From Nocardiopsis mwathae (lineage in GTDB: Bacteria > Actinomycetota > Actinomycetes > Streptosporangiales > Streptosporangiaceae): DNA of 64,000 bases. Location: assembly GCF_014201195.1 (NCBI RefSeq), contig NZ_JACHDS010000001.1, positions 4,650,001 through 4,714,000 of the forward strand, in the 5' to 3' direction. A program made the position numbers and the translations under genes. Shown here piece after piece: positions 1-7,890 of the stretch (its first letter is position 1; each line of letters opens with the position of its first letter). A model generated the notes under the pieces. That model ran no database searches and was not told the DNA's origin. It worked only from the letters and a program-made list of their open reading frames with translations.

Positions 1-1230
1 CTCCGAGTCTGGCCCACTTCAGGAGGAGTCACTGCCCTGGTGGGAGAGAACAAAGCAGTTGACGGCGTGATAGGGCTGGACTCTGAAACAGGTCGAGAAG
101 TTTGGCGATATCGCATCCCCGGACGTCAAATAATTGCAAATATCTCGGGAAACGGCTCCAACATTTTCATTGAACATGAATATAGGAACCTTTTGGATAA
201 AGGCGTAAAAAATATGGAGCTAGACTCTGCGACGGGAGAAATTCTCAAAGAATTTAGCTCATCGACCGAGGAACTGAACCAGGAGAACGACTCCGAAGAT
301 GTTCTCTTTACCTCCTACGGTCAGCTATTTGCTGGTGATGGTGAGCGGGTTCTGATTAGGTCTGAGTCTGTTCCGAGATCCGATGATGGCTACGATTGGG
401 AATACAGATCCGAGAGCGGGTGCGAAGTAGACGCAACTGACAGGGATGAATTTATGAAAAGCATCCGTGTCATATCCGATGTCGTTTTGGTACCTCTCAA
501 TTGCTCCGTCCCAAAACGCTCAGACGCTACTGAGTACGATAACCCCAGCAAGGGACACCTTGTCGCGCTGGACGCAAGAGACGGACAGGTGAAGTGGGAC
601 TACACGTGGGACTCTGTTAAAGACCAAGCACGAGGACTCGCCAGTATTTCCATAGGCTCAGACGGATCCACGGTCCGTGTATATGACTACCTCCAGTATG
701 CACGTGATCAGTTCTCAGATAACCCTGTCCATTCCATTCTTGACCTTGAGACCGGAGAGCCGATTAATGAGCACATCGGACCATTTTCCGGCCCGCAGGT
801 GGTAGATTTTGATGCTTCAGTGATTGTCCTCCGAGACCAAGCCGCTTCCGCGTATTCACTAATTAGAGCCAAGAACCACGAGCTTTTGGGAAAGACGCAA
901 TCCAATTCCGAACCCCAAGATCAGACAAAGCCTACTCTTTTGAGTGAATCCCTTGTTGTTCCTTCAGTTGACCCCCAAAGCGAAGAGCACACTGCACCCC
1001 GCGCCGGTGTCGATTCTGTAACAGTTTACTCAAAAGCCAATCCTGATGAGCCGCCGACGAGCATCGAGCTTGAACCGGGATCTGTTCTGCTTCCCCAGGG
1101 TGAGGAAAGGATTATGATAAAGGCTCCTGGTGCGCTTATAGTTGGATCCAATTCCCCTTCGACGGAGAATTCAGATGGCGCACTGTACTCCAACTACCCA
1201 ACAGCCCTGATCGGCCTCGTGAACCGATGA
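1..1230 (+). CDS. PQQ-like beta-propeller protein, 5' end missing
   Basis: The reading frame is open to the first base, so the gene starts outside the window and the GTG at 40 is not its start. About 409 residues are visible. Blades of the PQQ/quinoprotein-like propeller type recur: 'VIGLDSETGREVWRYRI' near the start and 'LVALDARDGQVKWDYTW' in the middle, the usual 'dG...W' repeat. No signal peptide or anchor is visible because the N-terminus is missing. The family acts as extracytoplasmic scaffolds or sensors; the substrate cannot be told. Base composition is clearly lower in GC than the core genes of the window, with many A/T-ending codons, which suggests horizontal acquisition. The family assignment is firm, the role unknown. 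Confidence 0.8.
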   Translation, partial: LRVWPTSGGVTALVGENKAVDGVIGLDSETGREVWRYRIPGRQIIANISGNGSNIFIEHEYRNLLDKGVKNMELDSATGEILKEFSSSTEELNQENDSEDVLFTSYGQLFAGDGERVLIRSESVPRSDDGYDWEYRSESGCEVDATDRDEFMKSIRVISDVVLVPLNCSVPKRSDATEYDNPSKGHLVALDARDGQVKWDYTWDSVKDQARGLASISIGSDGSTVRVYDYLQYARDQFSDNPVHSILDLETGEPINEHIGPFSGPQVVDFDASVIVLRDQAASAYSLIRAKNHELLGKTQSNSEPQDQTKPTLLSESLVVPSVDPQSEEHTAPRAGVDSVTVYSKANPDEPPTSIELEPGSVLLPQGEERIMIKAPGALIVGSNSPSTENSDGALYSNYPTALIGLVNR

Positions 1231-1736
1231 GTGGCCAGTTGATTATCTAGCTAAATCATACGTTGGGCAGGTACTGGACCTCCATAGCAAGCGCTTCTCT
1301 AGAATTGTCCAGCCGTTCGCGACGTTCCTCGGCGGGGGTTCCATGCCGGTTGCGACATGGGCAACCTTGTCGCAACCGGCTTCGGAGCGGAATACAAGGC
1401 AATCGTGGAACCATCCTCGTTTTATCGAGAATCAATAGAACGACGCTGATGTTCCATTTCTCACATGGTGACCAGTGCGCTACTGCGGGGAATCGCCCGT
1501 AGGATAAATCGGTGCTTGGGAGGTCTGCGCGGAAGATTGGAGTGTTTTCACTCCGCTCCGCTGCGCTCTCGGTGCGTTGCTCGCCGACTCTCCAGGGAGC
1601 GTTCCGAGGAATCCGGACCGCAAAATCGGTTTCTCGGTCCTCGGTTCGCTCATCTCCTTCGCCCCGACTCGAAGATGAACTCGCAGGTCAGCGACCTCGT
1701 CGCTGATCAGCCCGAAGTCGTGGCCCAGGTCGGGAT
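1231..1736. other. Non-coding stretch with one strong hairpin
   Basis: I see no convincing gene here. The only structure is a perfect 13-bp inverted repeat at 1345-1357 and 1368-1380 (arm GCCGGTTGCGACA, 10-nt loop), about 115 bases after the propeller stop codon. No T-run follows, so it is a possible factor-independent or structural terminator rather than a classic one. Confidence 0.45.
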
Positions 1737-2297
1737 TCAGTTGCCCTCGTCGTACACATCGGTGCGTTCCCAGGCGATCTTGCTGGGGCTGACACGCGCC
1801 GTGACGAAGACGCCGGATCCGAGCGCCGACTCGTTGAAGATCTTCATCCTGTGAGGGCGGAACCGATAGAAGCGGTAGGCGCTCAGCGCCGACTCGCTGA
1901 AGTCGGGGAACCGCTCCACATACGCCGTCGCCGCCTCACCGGCGGGGGTGGGCGCCAACTCGTGGGCAGCTCCGAAGAGTTAGAGGCCGCAGTCGGACTG
2001 GCCCCATGCCTGGTGGGAGTCGTAGACCGCTACAGCCACGGTGCTGCGCATGCGCACATTGCCCGAGTGCCGTGCACGCGGGTCTGACAGCCAGACCAGG
2101 TCGAACTCGGGCGTCCAAGCGAAGTAGGCGGTGTTGATGTGGGCGCGGTCCTGCGGAGAGACCGTGGAGATCGCACACAGCCGCGAAGCATCGAGTAGCT
2201 CCCTGGCCAGTTCCGCGAGCCGTTGGCTTGCGATCGGCCGGTCCACACGCCGAATCACCAAGGCCACCACCTTCATCCCCCAACCCCGAACCTCCAA
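1737..2297 (-). pseudogene. Pyridoxamine-phosphate-oxidase-like (FMN split-barrel) gene with in-frame stop
   Basis: Two open segments (1983-2297 and 1737-1979) lie in the same frame and are separated only by a TAA at 1980-1982. Read through, the product looks like one PPOX-family flavin split-barrel protein. The first part has 'LLDASRLCAISTVS' and 'HINTAYFAWTPEFDLVWLSD', typical of the nucleotide/FMN-binding strands. The second carries the C-terminal 'FYRFRPHRMKIFNE' strand. A glutamine codon (CAA) mutated to TAA is the simplest explanation. The start could be ATG 2297, ATG 2276 or GTG 2246. Without suppression the product would be a truncated, probably inactive protein. A sequencing error is the alternative. 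Confidence 0.75.
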
Positions 2298-2800
2298 CGT
2301 AGCTGGGAACTACGTCAACGCCGGAGACCTCACCTCTGTTTTCCTGGGGTATCGCTCCGCAGACGCGATCGGCTGCGAGTGCGACGGCGACAATCCGTCC
2401 TGCGGATTCGCCACTGCCGTTCCCCTGAGTCGGGGCAATTCGGCGCGCAGCGGCTCGGCCCTTGTGGCTTCGGGGATCTGGCTGACGTCATCTGGTAGAG
2501 GGCGGCGGCCGTGATGAGTGCGCCTCCGGCCTGGATCTGGATCGTGCGGTAGCGGCGGACTGTCATGACGAATTCCCTTATGGACCAGCCGTTGGACTCC
2601 CCGATCCAGCAGAAAACGGCCAGGGCGGCGCCGCCCGCCCAGCGATCCCAGGAGAAGTCCGCGGCGGCATCATCGGGTTCGTCATTCCGATCAGCCTGGC
2701 CTAGGCTGAGGCGGACGTATGGTCCACGGAGACCGAAGGCCGTTCCGTCCCCCGGTAGGTGCACCCGTCGGAGCGTCTCTGTGTCCCATAGGATCCGGCC
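2298..2800. other. Stretch without a well-supported gene
   Basis: A minus-strand frame at 2330-2764 could encode about 144 residues, including a hydrophobic segment with 'WAGGAALAVFCWIGES'. Its C-terminal third is arginine-rich and looks like an out-of-frame reading, and I recognise no family. I leave it unassigned. Nothing else is apparent. Confidence 0.3.
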
Positions 2801-2968
2801 ATGGAGCGAAAAGGATCCGTGCTTCGAAGATCACTGGTCGCTCTGGCGGTAGCGATCGGGGTCGTCGCGGCCTTCTATTTCCTGTTTTTTATCGCGGGAT
2901 ACGTGACGGGCCTCAGCGTTGAGGCACAGACTTCGTCCTCGCTCTACTCCCCGGCAAGGAACTCCTGA
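2801..2968 (+). CDS. Small single-pass membrane protein
   Basis: This short frame of 55 residues starts at ATG 2801. After a basic N-terminus (MERKGSVLRRS) there is one hydrophobic helix of about 22 residues ending in 'AAFYFLFFIAGY', then a short polar tail. Its TGA at 2966-2968 overlaps the ATG of the next gene (ATG at 2968), so the two are probably translationally coupled. The basic start followed by one transmembrane helix fits an N-in membrane protein. No family is recognised. Confidence 0.55.
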   Translation: MERKGSVLRRSLVALAVAIGVVAAFYFLFFIAGYVTGLSVEAQTSSSLYSPARNS

Positions 2969-3483
2969 TGCCTACGGAGCCCGCAGGTGCGGACGCCCCC
3001 ATCGCGTGGGGCCTGACGGCCAATGTCGCTCCGCAGCACCACGTCGGCGATGGCGGACGCGTCCGCTCCGGAACGCGCTATTTCACGGTGGGCACCAAGG
3101 TCTGGATCTGCCCACCGCAATGGGGTGACGGCGGTGAACAGGTGATCGTGCTCGGGCGCCGACGGGGCACGCACGGGCGCAAGTGGTCGCGCGTCGTGAT
3201 GTACATCGACCGCTTCACCGCCTTCCGCGCGGCGCCGATCTACTCCCCCTCCGTGTACCGGAGACTCACGCGCCCGTGGACCCACCCGCTGTATCGGGAT
3301 GGGTCATGCGGGCACAACGACCGGGCGGCGTGGGAGAGCCCGATTCGCTACACCTGGACGCGAGAGATCGCGGAGTCCTGGGCACAGAGCCTGAACCAAC
3401 GCATTCCGCGGTGGTGGGAGGGGGAACCCGAGCCTCGGTCGGCAACGGTCCGGCGTATGGGGTGGGCGGGTGTCCGTCCATGA
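2968..3483 (+). CDS. Hypothetical protein coupled to the small membrane protein
   Basis: The 171-residue product begins at ATG 2968, overlapping the stop of the preceding gene in an ATGA-type junction. It is soluble-looking, rich in Trp, Arg and Pro, with 'YFTVGTKVWICPPQWGDGGEQVIVLGRR' split by a likely beta hairpin (YFTVGTKVWICPPQWG, then EQVIVLGRRRG). No transmembrane segment or known catalytic motif is visible. I do not recognise a family. The coupling suggests it acts with the 55-residue membrane protein, perhaps tethered to it, but that is inference. Confidence 0.6.
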   Translation: MPTEPAGADAPIAWGLTANVAPQHHVGDGGRVRSGTRYFTVGTKVWICPPQWGDGGEQVIVLGRRRGTHGRKWSRVVMYIDRFTAFRAAPIYSPSVYRRLTRPWTHPLYRDGSCGHNDRAAWESPIRYTWTREIAESWAQSLNQRIPRWWEGEPEPRSATVRRMGWAGVRP

Positions 3484-3585
3484 TCCGAGCGCCGAGCCCT
3501 CTCGCTGATGATGAGCATGGTGAACGGCGGGACGAATCGGACGGACGTGCCGCCTTTCGCCATGATCATCGCGGTGATATCACGG

Positions 3586-4389
3586 TCATTCGACGTCGAT
3601 GCGTTGAGCGCCGTGGAGCACGAGGAAGTCCACGACCACGGCGGCCACCTTCCCATCCCCGCCCCGACCGAACCACACGGGGTAGGCGCCGTCACCCCAC
3701 CCGGACGCGAACGCGATAAGGCCCGGGGATCCGTCCGGAGCCTCAAGGGTGACCGTGTCCGTCCCGTGGACCAGGATTTCGGGTCCGTCACCGCACAACA
3801 GAACCTCCCAGCCGGCTGTGCCGTCGTCCTGGTCATCGAGGATCCCGGCGAAGTGCTCCAACAGCTCGGCGTCCAAGAGGCAGCCCATACCGCCGTCCAC
3901 GCCGAATCCGAAGAAGCCGAACCCGCCGTCGTCCTCTTCCTCCGCCTCGTCCCTGGCAGGCTCGGCGCTCCGGAGGTCGCGGAGGTCCTGCCCGGGTACG
4001 AGCGCCATTTCCCAGTCGGTCACCGCGGCGTTCTGGACGGCGAGTACTGCGGCGCAGACCCGGACGTGGTCTGGGTTGCCGTTCACGTGGGCGACGGTCA
4101 ACCGCAGCGGGTACCGACCGGGAGGCACGGTCTGCACGTAGGGCGTGAAGCCCTCCGCGAACATGAGGTCCGTCGGGTCGGCTGCGATGAGGCGCCCGGT
4201 GGGTAGGTGCAGGTCGCCCTGGTCGTGGACGGCCGTCGTGAGTGTCGTGTCGGCATCGAGACGGAACCGCATGCCGCCGGAGAAGAAGGCCTCCGGATGC
4301 CGAGGTGCGGGGGAAGGAGGGCAGGGTGCTGCCACCGCTCCAGACGGGGCCGCAGGGAGATCGTCGGAGAGGGCGTCCTCGTGCGTCAT
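3586..4389 (-). CDS. DUF4241 domain-containing protein
   Basis: The 267-residue protein matches the DUF4241 family pattern: an N-terminal 'LHLPTGRLIAADP' strand, a central 'GVDGGMGCLLD' motif and a C-terminal 'IAFASGWGDGAYPVWFGR' block. The function of the family is not established; members are often found near polymorphic-toxin and immunity loci, where some may act as immunity proteins. An acidic stretch (EEEDD near residue 150) interrupts the domain. The start at ATG 4389 gives about 35 extra low-complexity residues; an internal ATG near 4275 is also possible. Family firm, role unknown. Confidence 0.75.
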   Translation of the reverse strand: MTHEDALSDDLPAAPSGAVAAPCPPSPAPRHPEAFFSGGMRFRLDADTTLTTAVHDQGDLHLPTGRLIAADPTDLMFAEGFTPYVQTVPPGRYPLRLTVAHVNGNPDHVRVCAAVLAVQNAAVTDWEMALVPGQDLRDLRSAEPARDEAEEEDDGGFGFFGFGVDGGMGCLLDAELLEHFAGILDDQDDGTAGWEVLLCGDGPEILVHGTDTVTLEAPDGSPGLIAFASGWGDGAYPVWFGRGGDGKVAAVVVDFLVLHGAQRIDVE

Positions 4390-4456
4390 AGGTCGAGAGA
4401 CTAGTTCGGCCCTGTGACACGGAGCGCGCCGGAACCGGTGTCGGCCGACCGGAACC

Positions 4457-5326
4457 CTATCTGCCTCCGTGGGAAGAAAGCTTGACCGCCGAGAACACCA
4501 GGATCGCTGCCAGAACCGGGATGAGGACCAGGTCGGGGATGACGCCGAGCAGGACGCCTCCCAGCACGGCGCCCGCCACCGAACCGCCGGCCATGACGAC
4601 GACGAAACGCAGGTTCGCGCGGAGGACCGCGAAGCTGCCGTCGCGGCTGTAGCGGGCGAAGGCCACCAGCATGGTCGGCAGCGACACCAACAGCGACAGG
4701 CTGCCCGCGGTCTTGATGTCCACCGCGAACAACAGCACGATCGTGGGAATCAGCAGCTCGCCTCCGGCCACGCCCATGATCGCCGCGACCACACCGATCC
4801 CGAACCCGGTCGCGACCCCGATGAGGATCTGGACGCCGACCGGCAGCACGAGCGTTCCCAGCGCGGTGGTGTGCGTCGCCACCAGGGCGGCGGCCATGAG
4901 CACCATCAGCACCGCCAGCACCTTGTAGAGAGTGGCACTGCGCATCCGCACCGCCCAGGCCGCTCCGGCCCAAGCACCCAGGAGGCTTCCGGCCAGCAGG
5001 TTGGCGGCCACGGGCCAGTGCGCGGCCAACTCCGGGGCGGAAACGGCCGCCATCCGGGCGGGCAGCGCGGCCAGGACAACGGCCAGGCTCATCGCCTTGT
5101 TGAGGATGACCGCGGAGAGCGCAGCGAAACCGAACAGGCCGATCAGCAGCGGTAGGCGGAACTCCGCCCCGCCCAGGCCGATCATCCCGCCCAGCACTCC
5201 CACCGCGGCACCGGCCGTGAAGGCCAGCGGTAGCGACTTCGCGCGCTGAAAGGACTGCTCGGCATCGACAGCCACGTGGACCACGCCCCAACGGTCACGA
5301 GCCATGCCCGCCCCGGGGCGGCCCAC
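4457..5326 (-). CDS. TauE/SafE-family membrane transporter
   Basis: A multi-pass membrane protein of about 280 residues with the two-fold repeat typical of the sulfite exporter TauE/SafE (DUF81) family. Each half has a glycine-rich re-entrant motif: 'GVLGGMIGLGGAEFRLPLL' near residue 45 and 'GVVAAIMGVAGGELLIP' near 185. The family exports organosulfur or sulfite-type anions; the substrate here is unknown. Several GTG codons precede the first helix, so the exact start between 5326 and about 5270 is uncertain. It stands alone on its strand, with a gap to the DUF4241 gene downstream. Confidence 0.8.
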   Translation of the reverse strand: MGRPGAGMARDRWGVVHVAVDAEQSFQRAKSLPLAFTAGAAVGVLGGMIGLGGAEFRLPLLIGLFGFAALSAVILNKAMSLAVVLAALPARMAAVSAPELAAHWPVAANLLAGSLLGAWAGAAWAVRMRSATLYKVLAVLMVLMAAALVATHTTALGTLVLPVGVQILIGVATGFGIGVVAAIMGVAGGELLIPTIVLLFAVDIKTAGSLSLLVSLPTMLVAFARYSRDGSFAVLRANLRFVVVMAGGSVAGAVLGGVLLGVIPDLVLIPVLAAILVFSAVKLSSHGGR

Positions 5327-5516
5327 CTGGAGGGAACTGTAGTAGCCCTGCCATCAGGTGCAGCCGACCAGGGCCGGTGTCGCGACGCGGGAAGCGCGCC
5401 GGGGCTTCGCCGACCTGCCGCCGACGATGCGCTGGGCCGTCTGAGAGACGTCGACGACGCTCTCGTCGTCAGCCCTGGTCGGCCTCGGACGGCCCAGCCG
5501 TTCGCTTACGGCTCGG

Positions 5517-5621
5517 CTATGCGGAAGACGCCTCGACGGCGGTGTTCTGGCCGACCACGATCTTCCAGCCGTCGTCCTGCTTGGCGATGACATAGAGCGT
5601 CACGCCGTGGGTTCTCTCCAC
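5517..5621 (-). pseudogene. C-terminal fragment of an SgcJ/EcaC-type NTF2-like gene
   Basis: The 34 codons read from GTG 5621 contain 'GVTLYVIAKQDDGWKIVVGQ', the C-terminal strand pair of SgcJ/EcaC-family (SnoaL/NTF2-like) proteins, ending with TAG at 5517-5519. There is no upstream domain: the frame is the same as that of the DUF397 gene before it and is separated from it by that gene's stop. It is therefore a remnant, probably left by a deletion that joined it to the DUF397 gene. Confidence 0.55.
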
Positions 5622-5633
5622 GGGTGCGCTCCG

Positions 5634-5831
5634 TCAGAGTTCGCGGCCCTTCACCCCGGCGAGGAACGCCTGCCATTCGACGGCGTCGAAGGCCAGTGCC
5701 CCCTTCTCAGGGTCTTTCGAGTCACGCACCGCAGCTCCGCCGGGGAGATCGGCCACCTCCACGCAGTCGCTGCGGTCGGTGTAGCTGGACGTGCGGAAGA
5801 CGAGGTCGCTGGAGTCAGGGGTCGGGTTCAA
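5634..5831 (-). CDS. DUF397 domain protein
   Basis: This 65-residue protein has the DUF397 signature: 'FRTSSYTDRSDCVEVADLPG' followed by 'AVRDSKDP' and 'FDAVEWQAFLAGV'. DUF397 proteins are small actinomycete proteins encoded next to Scr1-type XRE regulators, and some are thought to act as their partners or antagonists. It starts 10 bases after the stop of the regulator gene, so the two form an operon. Family and pairing are firm; the biochemical role is not known. Confidence 0.9.
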   Translation of the reverse strand: MNPTPDSSDLVFRTSSYTDRSDCVEVADLPGGAAVRDSKDPEKGALAFDAVEWQAFLAGVKGREL

Positions 5832-5840
5832 GGCCGCTCT

Positions 5841-6683
5841 CTAGGTGATCGTGCTGCGTAGGTACTCGATGCTGTCGTCGGCATCGAGCGCCGAGTCCAC
5901 GAGATGATCGAACAACCGCCGGTATCGGCGTACCTCCTCGGCCTCTTCGACGAAGAGGCCTTCCGTATGCATCTCCAGGTAGACGACCGAGTTCGCGGAC
6001 GCATAGTCCAAGAGCACGAACTGGCCTCTCATGCCAGCGTGTAGTCCCGCTGCGAACGGTACGACGCCGACAGTGACGTTGTTGTCCGCCTCCGCTACGT
6101 CGATGAGGTGCCGCACCTGTTCTTGCAGCACCCGCGGACTCGGCTTGAGGCGCTCGATCGCGCACGCGTCGATGACGGCTCGCAGTTCGGGGCCGTCGGG
6201 GTGGGACAGGATCTCCTGTCGCTTCCGCCGGGCTGCGACGACGCGTTCGACATCAACCGGATCCCGCAGCAGGTTCGCGGAACGGGTGAACAGCTCCACG
6301 TATTTCGGGGTCTGCAGTAGTCCGGGGATCATGATCAACTGGTACGTCGAGATGCTGGCGGCCTCGGCCTCCAGCGCCGGGAACTCATCGGGGAAGACGT
6401 CGTCGTACTTGGTCCACCAGCCCTTCTTCCCCGCTTGCCTGGTGATGCTGAGTAGGGACTCGCGCTGCCACTGGTCGTTGACGCGGTAGGTGTCCAGCAG
6501 CGCCTTGACCTCGACCACCGATGGACGCTTCCGCACCCCGGTCTCGATGTTCGAGACCTTGCCGACCGACCACTCCAGAGCACGAGCAGCATCGTCAAGG
6601 GTCATTCCCGCCGCGTGGCGCAGTCGTCGGAGCTCTTCGGAGAGTCGGCGCCGACGCACGCTGGGGCGCTGCTGTTCGATCAT
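5841..6683 (-). CDS. Scr1-family XRE transcriptional regulator
   Basis: The 280-residue protein starts with a helix-turn-helix at about residues 15-70 ('RRLRHAAGMTLDDAARAL', then 'WSVGKVSNIETG'). The long C-terminal DUF5753 (Scr1-type) domain follows, with 'GWWTKYDDVFPDEFPALE', 'IPGLLQTPKYVE' and 'GVVPFAAGLHAGMRGQFVLL'. It is co-transcribed with the DUF397 gene downstream. The divergent small-gene operon at 6893-7620 is a plausible target, because the intergenic region carries an inverted repeat and a promoter motif also found at the second such locus near 53.5 kb. The start ATG 6683 fits the family length. Confidence 0.9.
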   Translation of the reverse strand: MIEQQRPSVRRRRLSEELRRLRHAAGMTLDDAARALEWSVGKVSNIETGVRKRPSVVEVKALLDTYRVNDQWQRESLLSITRQAGKKGWWTKYDDVFPDEFPALEAEAASISTYQLIMIPGLLQTPKYVELFTRSANLLRDPVDVERVVAARRKRQEILSHPDGPELRAVIDACAIERLKPSPRVLQEQVRHLIDVAEADNNVTVGVVPFAAGLHAGMRGQFVLLDYASANSVVYLEMHTEGLFVEEAEEVRRYRRLFDHLVDSALDADDSIEYLRSTIT

Positions 6684-6766
6684 CGTCTCCCTTGCTTCTC
6701 CTGGTCTTCAGGATGTTACGGCGCTTCGCGGCAATCGGGCATCCGACTACAGACAGATCGAAATCC

Positions 6767-6828
6767 TCACAATCTGAAAAGCAAGATATTGTGAAGTACT
6801 TGAAACTCTGAAATCCTCAGGCTTCTAT
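6767..6828 (+). promoter_or_regulatory. Putative promoter and operator of the small-gene operon
   Basis: An inverted repeat TCACAAT (6767-6773) / ATTGTGA (6788-6794) lies before a candidate sigma-70-type promoter: -35 TTGAAA at 6800-6805, 17-base spacer, -10 TTCTAT at 6823-6828. The block ACTTGAAACTCTGA (6798-6811) recurs almost unchanged at 53511-53524 before the equivalent operon. 'GAAATCCTCA' also occurs twice, on either side of the inverted repeat. A shared regulator, possibly the divergent Scr1 protein, is inferred. Confidence 0.5.
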
Positions 6829-6849
6829 GGATGGTGAACTCATTTCCGT

Positions 6850-6888
6850 GCCGGACCCCGCTCATCCGGCCTGACCCCTGGAGGGGTT
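6850..6888 (+). promoter_or_regulatory. Tandem-hairpin leader overlapping the ribosome binding site
   Basis: Two small hairpins lie back to back before ATG 6893. The first has stem GCCGGA / TCCGGC (6850-6855, 6865-6870). The second has stem ACCCC / GGGGT with a TGGA loop (6874-6887), and its 3' side contains the GGAGGGG ribosome binding site. The equivalent operon at 53605 has the same arrangement. Sequestration of the ribosome binding site would lower translation unless opened. Confidence 0.5.
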
Positions 6889-6892
6889 CGCC

Positions 6893-7384
6893 ATGCGCTT
6901 GTTGTCCCTGCTCTTCCTCCCGCTCGTCCTGCTGCTGCGGGTGTTCACGCCGTCGCCCCCACGGCCTCGGGCTCGGTCGGTGGCGGCTGCCCGGCTTGCT
7001 GCGCTCACCGCAGTGCCCTGCGCCTCCTGGTCGGCGCCGCGGTCGGTCCCGGCGCGCGTGCTGCTGCCCGGCGGGGCGTCTCGGACGCGGCCCTACGCTC
7101 CGACGCCCCGCATCCCCGACTACATCGGCTTCTGCGAAGTCGCGCTGCGCCATGAGGCCCGCTGGGAGGTCACCTACGACGGCGGCGAGCTGCCCTACCG
7201 CGGTCGGCACCGCGTCCACGACGACCTCATGATCGCCTGCGCCGACCTGGTCCTTCTCGACCACGCACTCACGCGGTCCGACCCGCCCGCCTGCCCACGT
7301 CCGTACGCCGACCTCGCCCGTGACGGTGCGGGGCTGCCCCACCTCCGTGCCGCGAACACGGACTCCCCGGAGGCGACGGCATGA
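6893..7384 (+). CDS. Hypothetical protein with N-terminal membrane anchor (Scr1-associated)
   Basis: The 163-residue product begins 'MRLLSLLFLPLVLLLRVFTP', a short hydrophobic anchor or signal. A proline/arginine-rich linker follows, then a compact domain with 'DYIGFCEVALRHEARWEVTY' and 'HDDLMIACADLVLLD'. It has the same layout as the first gene of the operon at 53605: hydrophobic start, Arg/Pro linker and a C-terminal domain with an aromatic W-x-[VF]-x-Y core. No family name is known to me. Its stop overlaps the start of the next gene. The ATG is supported by the GGAGGGG site in the hairpin just upstream. Confidence 0.7.
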   Translation: MRLLSLLFLPLVLLLRVFTPSPPRPRARSVAAARLAALTAVPCASWSAPRSVPARVLLPGGASRTRPYAPTPRIPDYIGFCEVALRHEARWEVTYDGGELPYRGRHRVHDDLMIACADLVLLDHALTRSDPPACPRPYADLARDGAGLPHLRAANTDSPEATA

Positions 7385-7620
7385 CGCCGCGGTGGGGCCA
7401 TTCCCCCGAGCACGCCGACGCCCATGCCACAGCCGCCCGCTTCCAGGCCGAGCACTCGGGCACCGTCGTCTGGTTCGGCGAAACCAGCGGCCACTTCTAC
7501 GTCCTGGATCGCCTCGGCCTCCACGACTACGCCACGCTCGCCGAACTCACAGCCCACCTGCGGTGGCGCCACCGCCGTTCCCGTTCGAGATCCGCGACCG
7601 CACTTCCTCAGGCCGCCTGA
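7381..7620 (+). CDS. Small hypothetical protein (Scr1-associated)
   Basis: A 79-residue protein whose ATG overlaps the previous stop (ATGA at 7381). It contains 'AARFQAEHSGTVVWFGETSG' followed by 'HFYVLDRLGLHDYATLAELT', a likely beta-hairpin-helix fold. The second half is arginine/serine-rich. Small proteins of this kind are typical of the genes that face Scr1/DUF397 pairs. No catalytic motif is visible and no function can be assigned. Confidence 0.7.
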   Translation: MTPRWGHSPEHADAHATAARFQAEHSGTVVWFGETSGHFYVLDRLGLHDYATLAELTAHLRWRHRRSRSRSATALPQAA

Positions 7621-7890
7621 CCGCCCACGAACCCTGCCGGCCGAACCCCGTGCCCCCGCCGTTCGCCCGGTTTTCTCGGCCGCCGCTCATCAGAGGGGGA
7701 TGAGCACGCGGCCCTCCGTCCCCGGAGGACGAGGAAGCCGACCAGCGGCACTCGGCCCTCCGGGGACGGTCAATCCCCATCACCAGGCAGGTCCACCCGC
7801 GTAAGCTCACCTCGTGGAAAGGTTCGCGCCGAGGGTGCGTATCCCATCCCGTTGAAGCCTCACAGGCGATTGATCGCAACACTGGAACGG

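Noticed and set aside
4469-5155. Long plus-strand frame of 228 residues opposite the TauE/SafE gene
   Set aside because: Composition is His/Gln/Asp/Arg-rich, the typical antisense of a membrane-protein gene; the minus-strand reading has clear family motifs.
6767-7342. Minus-strand 191-residue frame over the small-gene promoter
   Set aside because: It covers the promoter and leader hairpins and reads as Gly/Arg-rich shadow of the gene at 6893.
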